From Eubacterium sp. (GTDB lineage: Bacteria > Bacillota > Clostridia > Oscillospirales > Acutalibacteraceae): DNA of 14,758 bases. Shown here in pieces: positions 12,641 to 14,758 of the stretch. The position numbers and the translations under genes were made by a program. The notes under the pieces are model-generated. The model saw only the letters and a list, made by a program, of their open reading frames with translations, did no database searches and was not told the DNA's origin. The stretch spans positions 1 through 14,758 of the forward strand of contig JACTVT010000054.1 of assembly GCA_014465955.1 (NCBI GenBank), given 5' to 3'. How positions within the stretch are numbered: the first letter of the stretch is position 1; each line of letters begins with the position of its first letter.

Positions 12641-12919
12641 TGTTAAAGTTCTTGATGCTGTTTTTAGTGTTTATTTATCAAAAATTCTTGGTAGTGAAAG
12701 CATGATGATTTTTGATGTCCAGCTTATCGTTTACTATTCTCAGCCTTTTTTATACATATCAATTTTGTAAAATTATATTGACCGATAGCTCAGATATTAT
12801 TATGAATATAACAAAAATAGTTTTAATAGTTATATTTATTATATATTAGTAGAAAATAGTAAATATTAGTTGATTTTATGAAGAAAAAGTATTATATTAT
12901 TGCAGGAGGAGTGGATAAT
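12641..12919. other. AT-rich gap before the HTH/methyltransferase pair
   Basis: No convincing gene. A plus-strand frame open to about 12770 (containing LSKILGSESMMIFDV) lacks a start and runs back through the terminator, so I reject it. The right part (12790-12877) is almost pure A and T, with a direct repeat ATATTAGT at 12843-12850 and 12863-12870, spaced two helical turns apart (20 bp). Confidence 0.4.
12778..12806 (+). promoter_or_regulatory. Possible promoter of the HTH/methyltransferase operon
   Basis: TTGACC (12778-12783), 17 bp, TATGAA (12801-12806). The leader would be about 105 bases before the ATG at 12920 and would contain the ATATTAGT repeats. Other AT-rich -10 boxes further down cannot be excluded. 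Confidence 0.35.
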
Positions 12920-13138
12920 ATGAACGAAAATAATGAAAAATGGGTTTCTATGGAAAGTATATGTAAACATCTTGGCTTTGGAAAAGATACAATAAAAAAG
13001 CTTGTATACGAAGAAGGTATGCCTGCCTATAAACCAGACAACAAAATTTGGAAGTTCAAAATAAGTGAAGTTGATGAATGGATGAAAACAAAAAAAATCG
13101 TCAGTGATAAAGAAAAGGGAGATAACGATAATGTTTAA
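12920..13138 (+). CDS. Small HTH protein, excisionase/MerR-fold (HTH_17-like)
   Basis: A 72-residue DNA-binding protein. WVSMESICKHLGFGKDTIKK is a winged-helix HTH of the excisionase/MerR fold; GMPAYKPDNKIWKFKISEVD is the wing and the usual K-x-W-x-F-x-x-x-E-V-D-x-W ending. A short charged tail follows. I use the ATG at 12920, because AGGAGG lies 10 bases before it; the in-frame ATG at 12878 has no SD. It overlaps the methyltransferase start by 8 bases, so the two are co-translated. It may regulate the module like a control protein, or guide the enzyme. No integrase is nearby, which argues against a real excisionase. Confidence 0.8.
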   Translation: MNENNEKWVSMESICKHLGFGKDTIKKLVYEEGMPAYKPDNKIWKFKISEVDEWMKTKKIVSDKEKGDNDNV

Positions 13139-14744
13139 AACGATTGATTTATTTGCTGGTGCTGGCGGTCTTAGTCTTGGATTTAAACAGACTGGCAAAT
13201 TTGAATTAGTAGCTGCAGCTGAAATTAATAGAAACGCACAAGCTACATACAGAGAAAATATACCTGCTGACCCAGAGAACTTTAAGTTTATAGATAATGT
13301 GATTGGTTATGATTTTGAGGCTTTAAATGAAGAACTTGGAGGTATAGATATTGTAATAGGTGGTCCTCCTTGTCAAGGATTTTCCAATGCTAACAGGCAG
13401 AAAAACCATTTAATAAATATGAATAATGCTTTGGTAAAGGAATATTTTAGAGCTATAAAAGAAATTTCGCCAAAAGCTTTTGTAATGGAAAATGTGAGTA
13501 TGCTTGAATCTGATACGCATCGTTTTTATGATTCGTATAATGATCATGACGAAATAGAAACGTTAAGAGCTGATAATTGTAATATACCAACTCGTGATGA
13601 TTCATTATTTATATCAAAAGATAGTTTTAGTGGTTTTGATATGTATAATATAGCGACCGATACAAATACCGTAGAAAGAATTATTTTGCCCGATGATTTA
13701 TATGCGCTTATTAGAGTGCTGAATAAAAATAAGAATAATAAAAAACGATTAGCAAACTTCTTAAGTAAAAATTTAAATAAATTGATAGTGCAAATCGATA
13801 AATATATCAAAACAATTGACGCACAAGATAATCTTAAATTTTTAATAGGGGAAATGCTCAAAATAATAAAGCAAACTTTACCTCAAGCAGAAAATATAAA
13901 AAATTGTTTCGAATTGGATTCACTTGTCGAACTGCAAAAAAATCTTATTTCTATAAGAGAAATACATCAAAATAGATTGATTGGAACTTTTCAAAGAGAT
14001 ACAGAAAACAATGTTGTTTTTAAAACCAAATCGTATGCAGTGATTGATTATATTAATGCAATATTAGGTAATCGTTACACACAAAAAGGTGCAACTCTTA
14101 ATGCTGAATGGTTTGGTGTCCCGCAAGAAAGAAAGCGGCATATTGTAATTGGTATTAATAATGAAAATAATAAAAATAGCGAGGCAGAAATAGTATTTCC
14201 TTCTCAAAATTTAAATAACAGGCATTTTACTGTAGAAGATGCTATAATGGACTTGGCGGAATACCCTGTTAGCACAGAAAAAATTTGTGATGATATTCCA
14301 TATAATAAAAATGATAAATTATCTGAATATGCAAAAGAAATGAGGAAAGATAGTACAACTGTTAAAAATCATATTACAACAAAAACTACAGATAGAGCTA
14401 TGGAACGATTTAAGGCAATAGAACAAGGAAAGAATTTTCATAGCCTTGATGAAAAATTTAAAACAACTTATTCTGATCCAACACGAACTCAGAATACTAT
14501 ATATCTTAGGCTTAATCCTAAAGAACCAAGTGGTACTGTTGTAAATGTCCGTAAATCTATGTGGATACATCCTACTAAGGATAGAGCTGTAACTGTTAGA
14601 GAAGCAGCAAGATTACAATCATTTCCAGACAGTTTTAAATTTATAGGAACTAAAGATTCTCAATATCAACAAGTTGGAAATGCAGTTCCACCCAAATTAG
14701 CAAAAGGAATTGCTGAGAAAGTTCTAGAATATATTGAAAAATAA
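13131..14744 (+). CDS. DNA (cytosine-5-)-methyltransferase
   Basis: A 537-residue m5C DNA methyltransferase using S-adenosylmethionine. Motifs in order: I DLFAGAGGLSLGF (6-18); IV GGPPCQGFSNANRQ with nucleophile C81; VI FVMENV (117-122); VIII FGVPQERKRH (328-337); IX RAVTVREAARLQSFP (485-499); X QVGNAVPP (514-521). The target-recognition region is 350-480. About 180 extra residues (125-300), helical and Asn/Lys-rich, separate motifs VI and VIII, where usual enzymes have only a few dozen. Start: ATG at 13131 with GGGAG upstream; the frame is open to 13104, but inside the HTH gene. Codon use is AT-richer than most of the window (many ATA, AGA), hinting at transfer. No restriction gene lies within the window; it may lie just beyond. 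Confidence 0.95.
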   Translation: MFKTIDLFAGAGGLSLGFKQTGKFELVAAAEINRNAQATYRENIPADPENFKFIDNVIGYDFEALNEELGGIDIVIGGPPCQGFSNANRQKNHLINMNNALVKEYFRAIKEISPKAFVMENVSMLESDTHRFYDSYNDHDEIETLRADNCNIPTRDDSLFISKDSFSGFDMYNIATDTNTVERIILPDDLYALIRVLNKNKNNKKRLANFLSKNLNKLIVQIDKYIKTIDAQDNLKFLIGEMLKIIKQTLPQAENIKNCFELDSLVELQKNLISIREIHQNRLIGTFQRDTENNVVFKTKSYAVIDYINAILGNRYTQKGATLNAEWFGVPQERKRHIVIGINNENNKNSEAEIVFPSQNLNNRHFTVEDAIMDLAEYPVSTEKICDDIPYNKNDKLSEYAKEMRKDSTTVKNHITTKTTDRAMERFKAIEQGKNFHSLDEKFKTTYSDPTRTQNTIYLRLNPKEPSGTVVNVRKSMWIHPTKDRAVTVREAARLQSFPDSFKFIGTKDSQYQQVGNAVPPKLAKGIAEKVLEYIEK

Positions 14745-14758
14745 ATAATTAAAATATC

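Noticed and set aside
12600..12770. Open plus-strand frame of about 55 codons
   Set aside because: No start codon with SD, and it reads through the terminator stem; a chance open frame in AT-rich DNA.
12778..12800. tRNA-like D-arm word (GATAGCTCAG), as if a tRNA remnant or attachment site
   Set aside because: No acceptor, anticodon or T-arm pairing around it; the nearby TTTGAAC lies in the loop of a terminator stem and does not fit a T-arm.
12878..12919. Longer HTH protein starting at 12878
   Set aside because: No SD before it, whereas AGGAGG is well placed for the ATG at 12920.
12920..13138. Excisionase of an integrative element
   Set aside because: No integrase, relaxase or attachment repeats in the window; coupling to a methyltransferase points to a different role.

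Overview
The window is AT-rich, and most genes have Shine-Dalgarno (SD) sites of the GGAG/AGGAGG type. Several genes start with TTG. Promoters are sigma-A-like, and the protein families (TipAS-type MerR, Cdd1-like HhH, GyrI-like, YaiI/YqxD, the protein often misnamed 'Hsp90') are typical of Firmicutes. I infer a gut Clostridia member (Oscillospirales/Lachnospirales-like), with moderate confidence. There are no rRNA or tRNA genes, no CRISPR array and no recognisable insertion sequence.

Left region (1-5930): an unknown small gene and a MerR/TipAS regulator lie on the minus strand. The regulator has a MerR-style 19-bp-spacer promoter with an operator-like dyad. A long co-directional plus-strand run follows: GNAT, P-loop kinase, HhH (Cdd1-like) protein, GNAT, a frameshifted small gene, a truncated gene stub, GyrI-like protein, a membrane-domain/GNAT fusion, and a DUF5131 (Gp37/Gp68-like) protein with a CX3CX2C cysteine motif. 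Two junctions are ATGA overlaps, and the run ends at a strong hairpin at 5890-5926.

Middle region (5943-9502): a frameshifted TetR gene sits behind a two-helix membrane protein gene on the minus strand. A half-size EamA transporter gene on the plus strand has a good promoter. A DnaQ-like exonuclease gene follows on the minus strand, then a compact minus-strand module: an XRE regulator, a small one-helix membrane protein and a tiny acidic protein.

Right region (9621-12640): a plus-strand run holds a low-molecular-weight tyrosine phosphatase (apparently leaderless), an AAC(6')-like aminoglycoside acetyltransferase, a DUF2716-like protein, a GNAT, YaiI/YqxD (UPF0178) and a small CxCxxC protein, ending in a hairpin.

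Right edge (12778-14758): a small excisionase/MerR-fold HTH gene overlaps a cytosine-C5 DNA methyltransferase gene with a very large insertion between motifs VI and VIII. This looks like the left part of an acquired restriction-modification or epigenetic module whose remaining genes would lie beyond the window.

Overall this looks like an accessory patch of small modification and drug-response genes (five GNAT domains, TipAS and GyrI-like ligand-binding families, an AAC(6')-like enzyme, EamA, TetR) with several decayed genes. The strongest leads are the HTH/methyltransferase pair, the AAC(6')-like enzyme, the membrane/GNAT fusion and the XRE module.
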